Shown piece by piece: positions 8,308 through 16,782 of a DNA stretch of 51,531 bases (position 1 is its first letter; each line of letters opens with the position of its first letter). Made by a program: the position numbers and the translations under genes. This DNA comes from Gammaproteobacteria bacterium (GTDB lineage Bacteria > Pseudomonadota > Gammaproteobacteria > Pseudomonadales > Azotimanducaceae), in contig PAPD01000035.1 of the NCBI GenBank assembly GCA_002708765.1, forward strand, positions 1-51,531, written 5' to 3'. The notes below the pieces were generated by a model. That model had not been told where the DNA came from. It ran no database searches and saw only the letters and a list, made by a program, of their open reading frames with translations.

Positions 8308-8343
8308 ATGGTCGCAGTTCACTCAAGGGATTTCGAGGTTTAA
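8308..8343 (+). CDS. Possible 11-residue leader ORF before the aldolase gene
   Basis: ATG 8308 is preceded at good distance by AAGGAA (8295-8300), the best Shine-Dalgarno in this gap. It opens a short frame (MVAVHSRDFEV) that ends at TAA 8341-8343, nine bases before the aldolase ATG and in the same frame. The aldolase's own Shine-Dalgarno is poor (GAGGT, 13 nt away). The small frame could couple translation into the aldolase. It could equally be chance. Confidence 0.25.
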   Translation: MVAVHSRDFEV

Positions 8344-8352
8344 GCTGGTAAC

Positions 8353-9246
8353 ATGACTCAGTCGAAACATGTCGGTGGTGTTGTGGTGCCACTGGTGACA
8401 CCCTTTGATCATAACGGCGATCTAGCTGCCGAAAACGCCCGTGGTTTGATAGGGCACCTTCTTGATCTTGGGGTGCACGGTTTTTATGTGGGTGGCAGCA
8501 CAGGGGAAGGTTTTTTCCAGTCAGCAGATGAACGCTGTGAATATATGCAGTTTGTGTCGGAGGTTGTTGACGGGCGCGGCTTGTTGATTGCCCAGGTGGG
8601 AGCCTTCTCTGTACGAGAGGTACACCAGTTGGCGAAGTTTGCTGCTGATGTCGGCTATGACATTGTTTCTTCAACTCCACCGACTTACTTTACCTACACT
8701 GATGCGGAGCTGGTTGAATATTACCGGCATCTGGCAGAAGTCAGTCAAATTCCTGTCCTGTTGTACAACGTTCCTGGCATGGCAGGGCGTAGCCTGTCGA
8801 TTGCCACGCAGGTTGAAATGCTCAAGCTGCCAAATGTCATCGGTTCAAAGCACACAGATATGAACTTCTTCAGCGCTGAGCGCCTGCTACGTGAAGTACC
8901 GGATGCAGCTATTTTTAACGGCCCTGATGAAATGCTGACCGGCGGCCTGGCGATGGGCATGGTTGGCGGAATAGGCAGTACCTATAACCTGATGCCGCGC
9001 CGCTATCTGGGTATCTATGAGGCCGTCAGATCAGGTGATATGGACGGTGCCCGGAGATCGCAGGCGACAGTTAATGATGTGACCCAGGAATTGCTCAATC
9101 TATCTCCGGGTGTGGTTCCCGGTATCAAGTTTGGCCTGAAACTTCTGGGTTACGATTTGGGTGAAGCGAGAAGACCCTTTCTGCCGATAACGCAGGACAC
9201 GTCGAGGTTCGAAGCTTTGCTACGAAATTCAGAGGGTATGCGCTAG
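8353..9246 (+). CDS. DapA/NanA-superfamily pyruvate aldolase (class I)
   Basis: 297 aa, typical for the dihydrodipicolinate synthase / N-acetylneuraminate lyase family of TIM barrels. GGSTGEGF at residues 47-54 is the NanA-like carboxylate-binding motif. Tyr138 (LLYNVPG) and Lys166 (VIGSKHTDMNF) are the proton relay and Schiff-base residues. Known members join or split pyruvate and an aldehyde: sialic acid, 2-keto-3-deoxy sugar acids or dihydrodipicolinate. No lysine-pathway or sialic-acid gene set is nearby, while an enolase-superfamily protein and several SDRs are. A 2-keto-3-deoxy sugar-acid aldolase is therefore my preferred inference. The next gene starts immediately after its stop codon. 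Confidence 0.85.
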   Translation: MTQSKHVGGVVVPLVTPFDHNGDLAAENARGLIGHLLDLGVHGFYVGGSTGEGFFQSADERCEYMQFVSEVVDGRGLLIAQVGAFSVREVHQLAKFAADVGYDIVSSTPPTYFTYTDAELVEYYRHLAEVSQIPVLLYNVPGMAGRSLSIATQVEMLKLPNVIGSKHTDMNFFSAERLLREVPDAAIFNGPDEMLTGGLAMGMVGGIGSTYNLMPRRYLGIYEAVRSGDMDGARRSQATVNDVTQELLNLSPGVVPGIKFGLKLLGYDLGEARRPFLPITQDTSRFEALLRNSEGMR

Positions 9247-10734
9247 ATGTCTGTTGCTCTAGGCGTCGATGTTGGTACCCAGAGTGTCAAGGTGATCGCC
9301 TATGACGCAGATTCTCGGACCTGTGTGGATACTGCAAGTTCGCCGCTGGCGTTGCATCAAACCAGTGACGGCGTTGCAGAACAGAACGCCGAGTGGTGGA
9401 TTGATGCGTTAAAAGTTGCGTTGGCGAGTCTCAACCAGAGCTCTCGACAGGCCATCGCTGCCATTGGCGTTTCCGGCCAGCAGCACGGCTTTGTCCCTGT
9501 CGATAAAAACGGCATCGTCCTGGCTCCGGTCAAACTCTGGTGCGACACATCAACGGGAACAGAATGCGATGAAATCATGTCGGCATACGGCGGCATCAAG
9601 GCTAGTATCGCAGGGGTCGGTAATCCTATCCTGCCGGGTTATACCGCATCGAAGATCCGCTGGTTTCGCAACGAACACCCTGATCAGTATGCAAGGATGG
9701 ACAGCATTCTCCTGCCTCACGATTATGTGAATTATTACCTGACTGGAGAACGCTGCATGGAGGCAGGTGATGCCTCGGGCACAGGCTTTCTTGATGTCCG
9801 TCGTCGAGATTGGTCCAGAGCAATGCTGCACGCTATCGATCCTGAAAGAGACCTGGAGGATTGTCTGCCAGAGGTAGTAAAAACCAATCAGGCGATTGGA
9901 ACTATTCTGCCCAGTGTTGCAGATGAATTGGGACTACCCGTGGGCATCCCGGTATCTATTGGCGGAGGTGACAACATGATGGGTGCTATCGGCACGGGTA
10001 ATGTCACCGCCGGTATGGTCACCATGAGTCTTGGCACCTCGGGAACCGTATATGCTCATTCCGATTCACCGGTTGTTGATGCTACGGGTAATGTTGCTGC
10101 GTTCTGTTCGTCGACAGGAGGCTGGCTGCCTCTTGTCTGTACGATGAACTGCACCGTCGCAACGGAACTGACCCGTGATTTGCTGAATGTTGAGCTAGCA
10201 GCATTGGAGTCCCAAATACTTGGCTCCGAAATTGGTGCACGCGGGTTGATCACTGTGCCTTTTTTCAACGGTGAACGTGCACCCAATTTACCTTCCGCTA
10301 AAGCCAGTGTTTTTGGAATGGACAGCAACAACATGCGACCAGAAAACTTTCTGCGTTCCGCCGTTGAAGGAACCACCTTCAGTTTGCGATTCGGGCTGAG
10401 CGAGCTTACTAGGCTGGGAATTAGAGCAACTGAAATCTTACTGACCGGTGGTGGTGCGAACAGTCCTAGCTGGCGGCAGATGATTGCAGATGTCTGTAAC
10501 ACGCCAGTAACGGTGCTAAAGACGGAAGAGGGCGCCGCACTTGGTGCAGCGTTGCAGGCACTTGAGATATTGGGTGGCGGCGATATAGCCAGTCTGACAG
10601 CAGATCACCTGGAAAAAGATGTTGAAGGTTGTTGTCAGCCAGAGGCTGGGGCGGTTCAGTCTTACGAAGAAATCTACGGGAAGTACCAGCACGCAGTGAC
10701 CCGTGTTGCTGACTATTATGAGGACAAGCCATGA
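9247..10734 (+). CDS. xylB: FGGY carbohydrate kinase, xylulokinase-like
   Basis: 495 aa, standard FGGY length. N-terminal phosphate-binding GVDVGTQSVK is at residues 6-15. GQQHGFVPV and KLWCDTST are the xylulokinase-type sugar-contact segments, and GGGDNMMGAIG plus the C-terminal LTGGGANSPSWRQMIADV are the second ATPase motifs. The known reaction is ATP-dependent phosphorylation of D-xylulose or another ketose/polyol. No xylose isomerase or ribulose-phosphate enzyme is present, so the real substrate may be a different ketose released by this pathway. ATG 9247 directly follows the aldolase TAG, and the gene's own TGA overlaps the next ATG (ATGA), so translation is coupled on both sides. The symbol refers to the family only. 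Confidence 0.8.
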   Translation: MSVALGVDVGTQSVKVIAYDADSRTCVDTASSPLALHQTSDGVAEQNAEWWIDALKVALASLNQSSRQAIAAIGVSGQQHGFVPVDKNGIVLAPVKLWCDTSTGTECDEIMSAYGGIKASIAGVGNPILPGYTASKIRWFRNEHPDQYARMDSILLPHDYVNYYLTGERCMEAGDASGTGFLDVRRRDWSRAMLHAIDPERDLEDCLPEVVKTNQAIGTILPSVADELGLPVGIPVSIGGGDNMMGAIGTGNVTAGMVTMSLGTSGTVYAHSDSPVVDATGNVAAFCSSTGGWLPLVCTMNCTVATELTRDLLNVELAALESQILGSEIGARGLITVPFFNGERAPNLPSAKASVFGMDSNNMRPENFLRSAVEGTTFSLRFGLSELTRLGIRATEILLTGGGANSPSWRQMIADVCNTPVTVLKTEEGAALGAALQALEILGGGDIASLTADHLEKDVEGCCQPEAGAVQSYEEIYGKYQHAVTRVADYYEDKP

Positions 10735-12341
10735 ATGATTCATCCCGATACCTGCTCGATGATGAAGCAATGCAACGCTTCATCATTGAGGGTTACACCC
10801 AGCTTAAATCTGAGCTACCCGATGACTATCACGCGCGAATGTATGAGGGCCTGGAGCCGCTTGATGAAACCGGACCACTGGGTCATAACAACCTGTTGCC
10901 TTGCGTACCGGATCTTCGATTGATGTTGAATGAACCGCGGGTTGTAGGCGTGCTGACGTCAATACTCGGGCCTGATTATTACCTGCACTTTCACAGGCAC
11001 GACCACGTCAATTTTCCAGACGGTGCTCAGCCGTTGCACAAAGACAGTGACAACCATTCGCACCACGCCATCGACGGCTTACGACGCTATCACAAGACTC
11101 GTTATGCCATGTTGTTCTACTATCCACAGGACACGCCGGTTGAGATGGGGCCAACCGGTATAGTGCCGCGTAGCCAGTATGTGTCGAGGCGTGACGTTGA
11201 CCGATTGAAGAAACAAGGTGATCAGTTACGTGCAGAGATCCTCGAAGAAATCCGGCAGTCGATGGATACGACAGCCTTCGAAGGCACGAACCGGTTTAAA
11301 CGCTATGCCGAAACGGAAAGAGAGTTCAGAGTCAGATATCCGGATCTGATCGAAAAAATAGAGGCAACCAGTGCCCCCTGGGAAGATGCCAAAATCCCAT
11401 TGCTTGGTGATGTCGGCACCATATCTATCGTTCACTTCGATATCGTCCACGGCCGCTATTCAGCGAACCTGACTGGCAAGCAGCGTCATATGGTGAAGTT
11501 TGTCTTCTGTCGCAACGAGGAGCCGACGACCCCCAGCTGGAATCATCACGATCCTGCCTGGCTTGGCGGTGAGGAAGACTGTCAGACTCCGATATGGAAA
11601 CATTTGTGGGCCTGGCATCTGGGAGCCAGCGATTCTGCAGTGTCACCACGATCAACTGATGAGCTGTCCGAGCTGCTTGACGACCAAGACGATAGACTGG
11701 CAACCAGCGCCGCCTATCAACTCGGATCGACTTCAGCAGGGTTTGAGGTGGTGTTGGAAAAGTTTCTCTCCGACAACCTTGAGGTCAGATCCATCGCCGG
11801 TTATGGCCTGGTGCGCGCCGGTCGTGATGCTATACCCAGATTGCTGGTGGAGCTCGAGGGCGCCGACCCGACGCTGCAGGCAAGGATCATAGATGTCATC
11901 GGCGATATTGGCCTCGAAGCGAGTGACGCAGCGCCTGTACTAACTGCTCTTGCAGCCAGTAGCGACGTGCGAGTGCGACGTGCCGCCATTGAAGCACTTG
12001 GCGTTGTTAGCCAGGCCGAGGAACCTACCACTGCCGGGGTCCTCGCAGCATTGGAGAACGCTCTGATCGATGAAGATGCTGTCGTTGTCCGCAACTCGAC
12101 ACTTGCTCTGGCCCGACTCGGCAGTAAGGCGAAGTCTGATACCGTTGTTGATCGGGTCAGCCGGAATCTTTCTCACTGGCATCATCATGTCCGGGGCTGG
12201 AGTGTCGAAGCCCTGCAGCAAATGGATGATCCACAGGCAATGAAGCTTGCGTTGCAATATTTGATGTCGGCACGCTGGGATCATGCAAGTAAATCCGGGG
12301 ATCTTGACGCCACCAGTCAGCCAATGCGCGAACCCACCTGA
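10731..12341 (+). CDS. PhyH dioxygenase fused to C-terminal HEAT repeats (second copy)
   Basis: 536 aa. The N-terminal oxygenase has H103-K-D105 (PLHKDSDNH), distal H240 (HFDIVHGRYSAN) and R252 (RHMVKFVFC). An insertion at about 155-215 between the core strands is charged and helical. Residues ~310-525 are HEAT repeats (EVRSIAGYGLVRAGRDAIP, VRRAAIEALGVVSQAEEPT, VVVRNSTLALARLGSKA). It is a paralogue of 4247-5935 with the same order of domains and a shared PTTPSWNH-type segment after the distal His. As the last gene of the SDR-aldolase-kinase set it overlaps the kinase stop by 4 bp. It may oxidise the same compound class as its paralogue in a complementary step. Confidence 0.85.
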   Translation: MNDSSRYLLDDEAMQRFIIEGYTQLKSELPDDYHARMYEGLEPLDETGPLGHNNLLPCVPDLRLMLNEPRVVGVLTSILGPDYYLHFHRHDHVNFPDGAQPLHKDSDNHSHHAIDGLRRYHKTRYAMLFYYPQDTPVEMGPTGIVPRSQYVSRRDVDRLKKQGDQLRAEILEEIRQSMDTTAFEGTNRFKRYAETEREFRVRYPDLIEKIEATSAPWEDAKIPLLGDVGTISIVHFDIVHGRYSANLTGKQRHMVKFVFCRNEEPTTPSWNHHDPAWLGGEEDCQTPIWKHLWAWHLGASDSAVSPRSTDELSELLDDQDDRLATSAAYQLGSTSAGFEVVLEKFLSDNLEVRSIAGYGLVRAGRDAIPRLLVELEGADPTLQARIIDVIGDIGLEASDAAPVLTALAASSDVRVRRAAIEALGVVSQAEEPTTAGVLAALENALIDEDAVVVRNSTLALARLGSKAKSDTVVDRVSRNLSHWHHHVRGWSVEALQQMDDPQAMKLALQYLMSARWDHASKSGDLDATSQPMREPT

Positions 12342-12374
12342 CTCTGTTGTCAGCAGGGCTGTTAGAAATGGCAG

Positions 12375-14180
12375 TCAGTACGGGTTCGACGGTGAGATGT
12401 GCCAGGACTTCAGATTTGCCGTCGTGGTGCCACCGTTTGAGAACAACTGCACGCCCAAACTGTCTCGCCCCGCAGGATAGATTCTTCGCATGATTGCCTG
12501 ACGTTCGTTCGCGAATACTTCGACGACCGACTTATCGATGAACACTCGTAGTTGTAGCGGCTCATTTTCTGCCAGCTGAAAGGGCGCGGATTCGATAGCC
12601 TTCGGTGAATCTTCTGGCCCGGAATGATGAGTATCAACCTTCAGGGTAGCCTCGACGCAGTCATATGAAATCACCGTCTGCTCTTTACCATCTGGTGAAA
12701 CGCAAACCTTGACCCCGTATTGGGTCGCGTCGGATTCGAAGTCGATGATCAGTTCCAGACTATTGCCGCGGACTTCATCGATCGTGAGTTCTTCATCTGC
12801 CGCCAGCGTGATGTTGTCGAGGTGGCAGGGTCTATATCGCAGCGCTTCAATCTCCTCCGGCACAGTCATCCGCATTTCACTATCTTCCAGCCATAACACA
12901 CGAGGCAGACTCATGGTGCCAGACCATCCCTGTTCCAGCCTGACGCCGAACTGCCTGAAATCGAGTAACCAAGACCACATGATGCGACGCCCCTTATCAT
13001 CCTGCATGCTTTCCGGGGCAAAGAATGTGTTGTCCACCCAACTCATCTGGGCGTGGGACTCCGGATAAAACTGTTCATTCTTCCATTCACCGATGTAGTA
13101 GCGACAACCCATACGGTGGCTGATACAGAGCAGCACATCCTTGTCACCGAGCCTGAACAGTTCCGCACAGGACACGTCTTCATCTAGGGAAACACCATCA
13201 ACACCGTGGGCAAACAGATCGCCGACAAATCGCCATTCCCCATCAATCTTTTCTGACTTCGCGATAGCCGGATGTTCTCCACCAAAGATGGCGTAGTAGC
13301 TCTGACCGTCATACCAGCCGAACGGATCCCAGGACCGGTATTTTCCATGATGGGGATCACCCACCGTGGTTTTTGGCGTAATTGGGTTGGAATCTAATTT
13401 GCGCCACTCATTGAGAGCATCATCGACTGCAACTGCCAGTGCGTTGCCCTGATCAACCTGGTGGTAACACATGGTTGGCACACCGTCTTCGTTGAGGAAA
13501 CAATTGCCGCTGTACATGCCTTCCAGCAAACCGGTGGGATGATGATGCCAGTGGAACAGGTCTGTGCTCGAAACGTGACCCCAATGATCGGACTTGCTGC
13601 CGCTTCTCTTATCCTGAAAGATGTAGAAGAGGTGGTATCGACCTTGCCAGTAAATCGCGCCGTTAGGATCGAACGGCACCGCCACACCTTCCGGGACAGT
13701 GAAGTGGTAGCCTGGTCGCCAGGGGTCATTCAACAGTTTTTCGCGATGAGCCCGGACAGCCATTGCCTGATTGTCGATTTCAGTCTTCATGACCTGAGTC
13801 GCTTCATCCATGCGGAAGGGTTCCCAATCCAGGGTCTGGGTATAGATCAGTCGCCAGATGCCATCGGCCTCTTTTTTCAGTTTGTAGCTGTAGGTGACCC
13901 GGCCTTTTTCAGTGTCGATCACCACAGGAGCGATGTTTGCCTGGTTGCCTTCAACAACAATCTCTGCGCCATCCAGATCAATGGCGACCTCAATCTCAGT
14001 AGCGCCGGTTGTAAAAACCAGATGGCCGTCTCGTAATGAAGTCTTGTTCGAGCCTTTACTGTCGACCCAGTCTTCTGAGTACGAATCAATCACGCTATCG
14101 ACGTCACCATTGATTCTGGCAGTAATATGCGCCTGCATTGCCGCCAAAACTTCACTTTCCTTCGTCAAAGGAATTCCCAT
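12375..14180 (-). CDS. GH32-like protein with N-terminal NTF2-like domain
   Basis: 601 aa. Residues 1-122 look like an NTF2/SnoaL-type cone (alpha helices, then VTYSYKLKKEADGIWRLIYT). Residues ~155-450 are a GH32-like five-bladed propeller: D171 in PFDPNG (nucleophile position), YHLFYIFQD, D285 in SWDP (transition-state position) and SCAELF at 337-342. The Glu of the usual GH32 E-C motif is Ser337 here; E334 and E340 are nearby. A beta-sandwich C-domain ends with LRVFIDKSVVEVFANERQ. Family knowledge suggests beta-fructosidase-like furanoside hydrolysis, but the changed acid/base position leaves activity open. No signal peptide is visible. It is convergent with the PhyH-HEAT gene and divergent from the ABC exporter, sharing a candidate operator. 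Confidence 0.82.
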   Translation of the reverse strand: MGIPLTKESEVLAAMQAHITARINGDVDSVIDSYSEDWVDSKGSNKTSLRDGHLVFTTGATEIEVAIDLDGAEIVVEGNQANIAPVVIDTEKGRVTYSYKLKKEADGIWRLIYTQTLDWEPFRMDEATQVMKTEIDNQAMAVRAHREKLLNDPWRPGYHFTVPEGVAVPFDPNGAIYWQGRYHLFYIFQDKRSGSKSDHWGHVSSTDLFHWHHHPTGLLEGMYSGNCFLNEDGVPTMCYHQVDQGNALAVAVDDALNEWRKLDSNPITPKTTVGDPHHGKYRSWDPFGWYDGQSYYAIFGGEHPAIAKSEKIDGEWRFVGDLFAHGVDGVSLDEDVSCAELFRLGDKDVLLCISHRMGCRYYIGEWKNEQFYPESHAQMSWVDNTFFAPESMQDDKGRRIMWSWLLDFRQFGVRLEQGWSGTMSLPRVLWLEDSEMRMTVPEEIEALRYRPCHLDNITLAADEELTIDEVRGNSLELIIDFESDATQYGVKVCVSPDGKEQTVISYDCVEATLKVDTHHSGPEDSPKAIESAPFQLAENEPLQLRVFIDKSVVEVFANERQAIMRRIYPAGRDSLGVQLFSNGGTTTANLKSWHISPSNPY

Positions 14181-14241
14181 GATTTTTGATGGGCAAAATG
14201 TAACCTGTTCCTTGCGCAGAGTGTATTGGCGGGACTCGATA

Positions 14242-14261
14242 TTCCCCCAAATTATGGGTGA
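14242..14261. promoter_or_regulatory. Candidate operator: compact palindrome TCCCCCA-N5-TGGGTGA
   Basis: Two half-sites face each other with a 5-bp A/T spacer, centred between the divergent GH32-like and ABC exporter genes. The right half plus spacer is almost identical to 47508-47521. It is the clearest two-fold symmetric example of the recurring motif and suggests binding by a dimeric regulator. Confidence 0.5.
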
Positions 14262-14355
14262 CTGCTTAAATAGCTGTCTTGTTCAGATCAGCAGATGCTG
14301 GCAAGTTATGTGCTTTTCAATACGTTGTTAGCAGATAGTCATCTAAGGTCGGTAC

Positions 14356-16782
14356 TTGGAAATAGAAACGGTCACCCGCTCCCAGCAGCTTGCTGACACC
14401 GTACCCTTTTACGGAGAAGGAGAGCCTATTCCGAAAAACAGGGACCTGTCCGCAGGTGATGACACCAGTGGTTTCTCTGTTGTGGTTCGGATTCTGGCGC
14501 GGAGTTGGCCGTATCTCTGTCCGCAGGTACTCGGTCGCTGGTGGCAGCCTGGCACAGGCGTTGAAGACGGCGTCGCTGAACTGGTTGGCGGACGCGGTTA
14601 CAGTTTTGTCTATATGCCGGTGCTGGTGACATTGCTGGCACTGATTGCACCCTATCTTGGTTTTGTTGCAGTCAGTTTCATCTATCCCTTCAATCTACTA
14701 TTCGCATTGATTGCCGTCATTGTCTTCTGTGCCTGGATGCTGGCCTTTTTTAGTGGCAGACGGCAGGGCGGGTCACTGGTCGTTTTGCTGATAGCATTAT
14801 TGCTGGCCAACCTGGTGTCCGTCGTTCTGATTGAAGAATCTGCTTACAGTATATACACGGCTGTACTCACGCTGACGTGTTTTATGGGCTGGTTTGTACA
14901 GATTGGATTCGATCACGGAACTCTCAGATACCGCGTAAGGGTCAGTACCCACCTGATTTATTACGCCCTGCTGCAAGTGATTCAGGGGCTTGGCTTTATG
15001 TTAGTCACGCTGCTTCTGGCTGAGATTGTCAATCAGTCATTGTTGCAGAATGAACCACTCATGCCAGGCCTGGCTGCGATTATTGGCTATCCCGAATTCT
15101 CCCAGGAGGCGGCGGAGACACTGACGGCAGACCAGCGTATGGAGCTGCGCTGGGCGCCGGTCAAGGTAGAGTTTCTCTGGTTTGTTCTGCTCATACCGCT
15201 GGAAGTCGGATTGCAGTACTACATCATCTGGATATTCCAGCGAATCAATCATGACCTGAGACTCGCGCTGGTTGACCGATGGCACCGATTGTCATTACGC
15301 CACCATGCGGATCATCGGGTTGGTGACTCTATCTGGAGAATTCAGTCTGATTCTGAAACCGTGACCTTTGTCTTGAAGGTAGTGTCTGAACTGAGTGTCA
15401 TGCTGATTAATGTTGTTGCAGCGCTGGCTTTCATCGCCATCTTGTCACCAATCATTGGTTTAATGGTCGTCTTTGTTCTGGTGCCAACACTGTTTCTTGC
15501 GCGCTGGGCGATGCCACGTTACCGGACCCGGTCGCTGGTTGATCGGATGGCGAATGCGGACCTGACTTCGAGAGTACAGGAGTCTTTTCGTGCCATCAGA
15601 TTGAGTAAAGCCAACCAGGCAGGCGGTCGTTTCCAGGCTCAATTTGAGCGGGATTCGATGGTCGCTTTTAACGCAGAATACAGACACACCCGATTGGGGC
15701 TGAGAGTCGGTGTGGTCGTTGATACCTATTCAGAGCTGTTTATCTTCGCCGGATTTTTCCTAATGGCTTACTGGGTTAACGGCAGTGAGCCGACTTTTGC
15801 CACAGAATTGATTGCGCTGGCCGGCCTGTCTTTTGTGGTCTGGAATCTGTCTGCCTTTCGTTGGGCCAGTGAACGTTTCGAGGCATCTATCGGCTCCCTA
15901 GGTGAAGTCCTGAAAACCTGGGGTTGGGCGCAGGATGTTGCGATGGGGCTGAAGCGAGTATTTGACATTCTCGATATGGAACCGGAAGTCACCGATCGAG
16001 AGGATGCTGTGGCATTTTCGGGCTTTAACGAGGAGATTCGATTTAACCAGGTTGAGTTTGCCTATTCTGCAGACCGCCCCGTGTTGAACGGCGTTGAACT
16101 GAGAGCGGTACCGGGGACGATTACAGCCATCGTGGGTCCATCTGGGGCTGGCAAATCAACCCTGATGAGCCTTCTTTTGCGGCTTTACGATCCTGATCGG
16201 GGTTCTATTACGATAGACGGCCAGGATATACGTGAGTTTTCCGTTGATTCATTGCGCAACCACATCGCCATCGCGCTGCAGGAAAATGTACTGTTTGGCA
16301 TGAGCGTCAGGCAGAACATCTGCTATGCCGTGCCGGATGCGAGTGATGAGCAGGTTGAAGAGGCTTTAAGAATCGCCTGCCTCGCTGATCTTGCCGAGAC
16401 ACTTCCAGATGGTCTCGAAACCATGCTGGGTGATCGTGGCGGTCGCTTATCAACCGGCCAGCAACAACGACTTTCCATTGCCAGAGCCGTGATACGGCGA
16501 GCGCCGATACTGGTGCTGGACGAGCCAACTGCTGCACTCGATGCTGAAACGGAAAGGAACGTCCTGAGAAATCTGAGCGAGTGGTCAAGACAGGATCAAC
16601 GTGCCATTTTTCTGATCACCCACCGCATCTCGACGATTCGTCAAACGGACAACATTGCCTATCTTGAAGCCGGTCGGGTGGCTGAAAATGACGACCACGA
16701 TAGACTCATGCAAATTGAGGACGGCCGGTACCGGGCGTTTGTGACGGCAGAGTCCGGGGCCGTGGGGGCTCATGATGGCTGA
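14356..16782 (+). CDS. ABC exporter half-transporter, subunit A with long N-terminal extension
   Basis: 808 aa, about 200 longer than a usual TMD-NBD half-exporter. The start is TTG 14356 with AAGG seven bases upstream. Residues ~70-190 carry several extra hydrophobic helices before the six-helix exporter domain (~195-500). The nucleotide-binding domain has Walker A GPSGAGKST, signature LSTGQQQR, Walker B ILVLDEP and H-loop ITHRIST, all canonical. It should form an inner-membrane heterodimer with the next gene product, whose ATG lies 11 bp inside this gene. Transport direction (export) follows from the type IV exporter fold. It is paralogous to 38038-39993, which lacks most of the extension. 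The cargo is unknown. Confidence 0.87.
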   Translation: MEIETVTRSQQLADTVPFYGEGEPIPKNRDLSAGDDTSGFSVVVRILARSWPYLCPQVLGRWWQPGTGVEDGVAELVGGRGYSFVYMPVLVTLLALIAPYLGFVAVSFIYPFNLLFALIAVIVFCAWMLAFFSGRRQGGSLVVLLIALLLANLVSVVLIEESAYSIYTAVLTLTCFMGWFVQIGFDHGTLRYRVRVSTHLIYYALLQVIQGLGFMLVTLLLAEIVNQSLLQNEPLMPGLAAIIGYPEFSQEAAETLTADQRMELRWAPVKVEFLWFVLLIPLEVGLQYYIIWIFQRINHDLRLALVDRWHRLSLRHHADHRVGDSIWRIQSDSETVTFVLKVVSELSVMLINVVAALAFIAILSPIIGLMVVFVLVPTLFLARWAMPRYRTRSLVDRMANADLTSRVQESFRAIRLSKANQAGGRFQAQFERDSMVAFNAEYRHTRLGLRVGVVVDTYSELFIFAGFFLMAYWVNGSEPTFATELIALAGLSFVVWNLSAFRWASERFEASIGSLGEVLKTWGWAQDVAMGLKRVFDILDMEPEVTDREDAVAFSGFNEEIRFNQVEFAYSADRPVLNGVELRAVPGTITAIVGPSGAGKSTLMSLLLRLYDPDRGSITIDGQDIREFSVDSLRNHIAIALQENVLFGMSVRQNICYAVPDASDEQVEEALRIACLADLAETLPDGLETMLGDRGGRLSTGQQQRLSIARAVIRRAPILVLDEPTAALDAETERNVLRNLSEWSRQDQRAIFLITHRISTIRQTDNIAYLEAGRVAENDDHDRLMQIEDGRYRAFVTAESGAVGAHDG

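Noticed and set aside
8353-10734. Xylose or sialic-acid operon, suggested by XylB-like and NanA-like genes
   Set aside because: No xylose isomerase, ManNAc kinase/epimerase or GlcNAc-6-phosphate enzymes are nearby; the families alone do not define the substrate.
13461-14036. 191-codon plus-strand open frame opposite the GH32-like gene
   Set aside because: It lies wholly antisense to a gene with clear domains, shows no domain logic itself and has no ribosome site.
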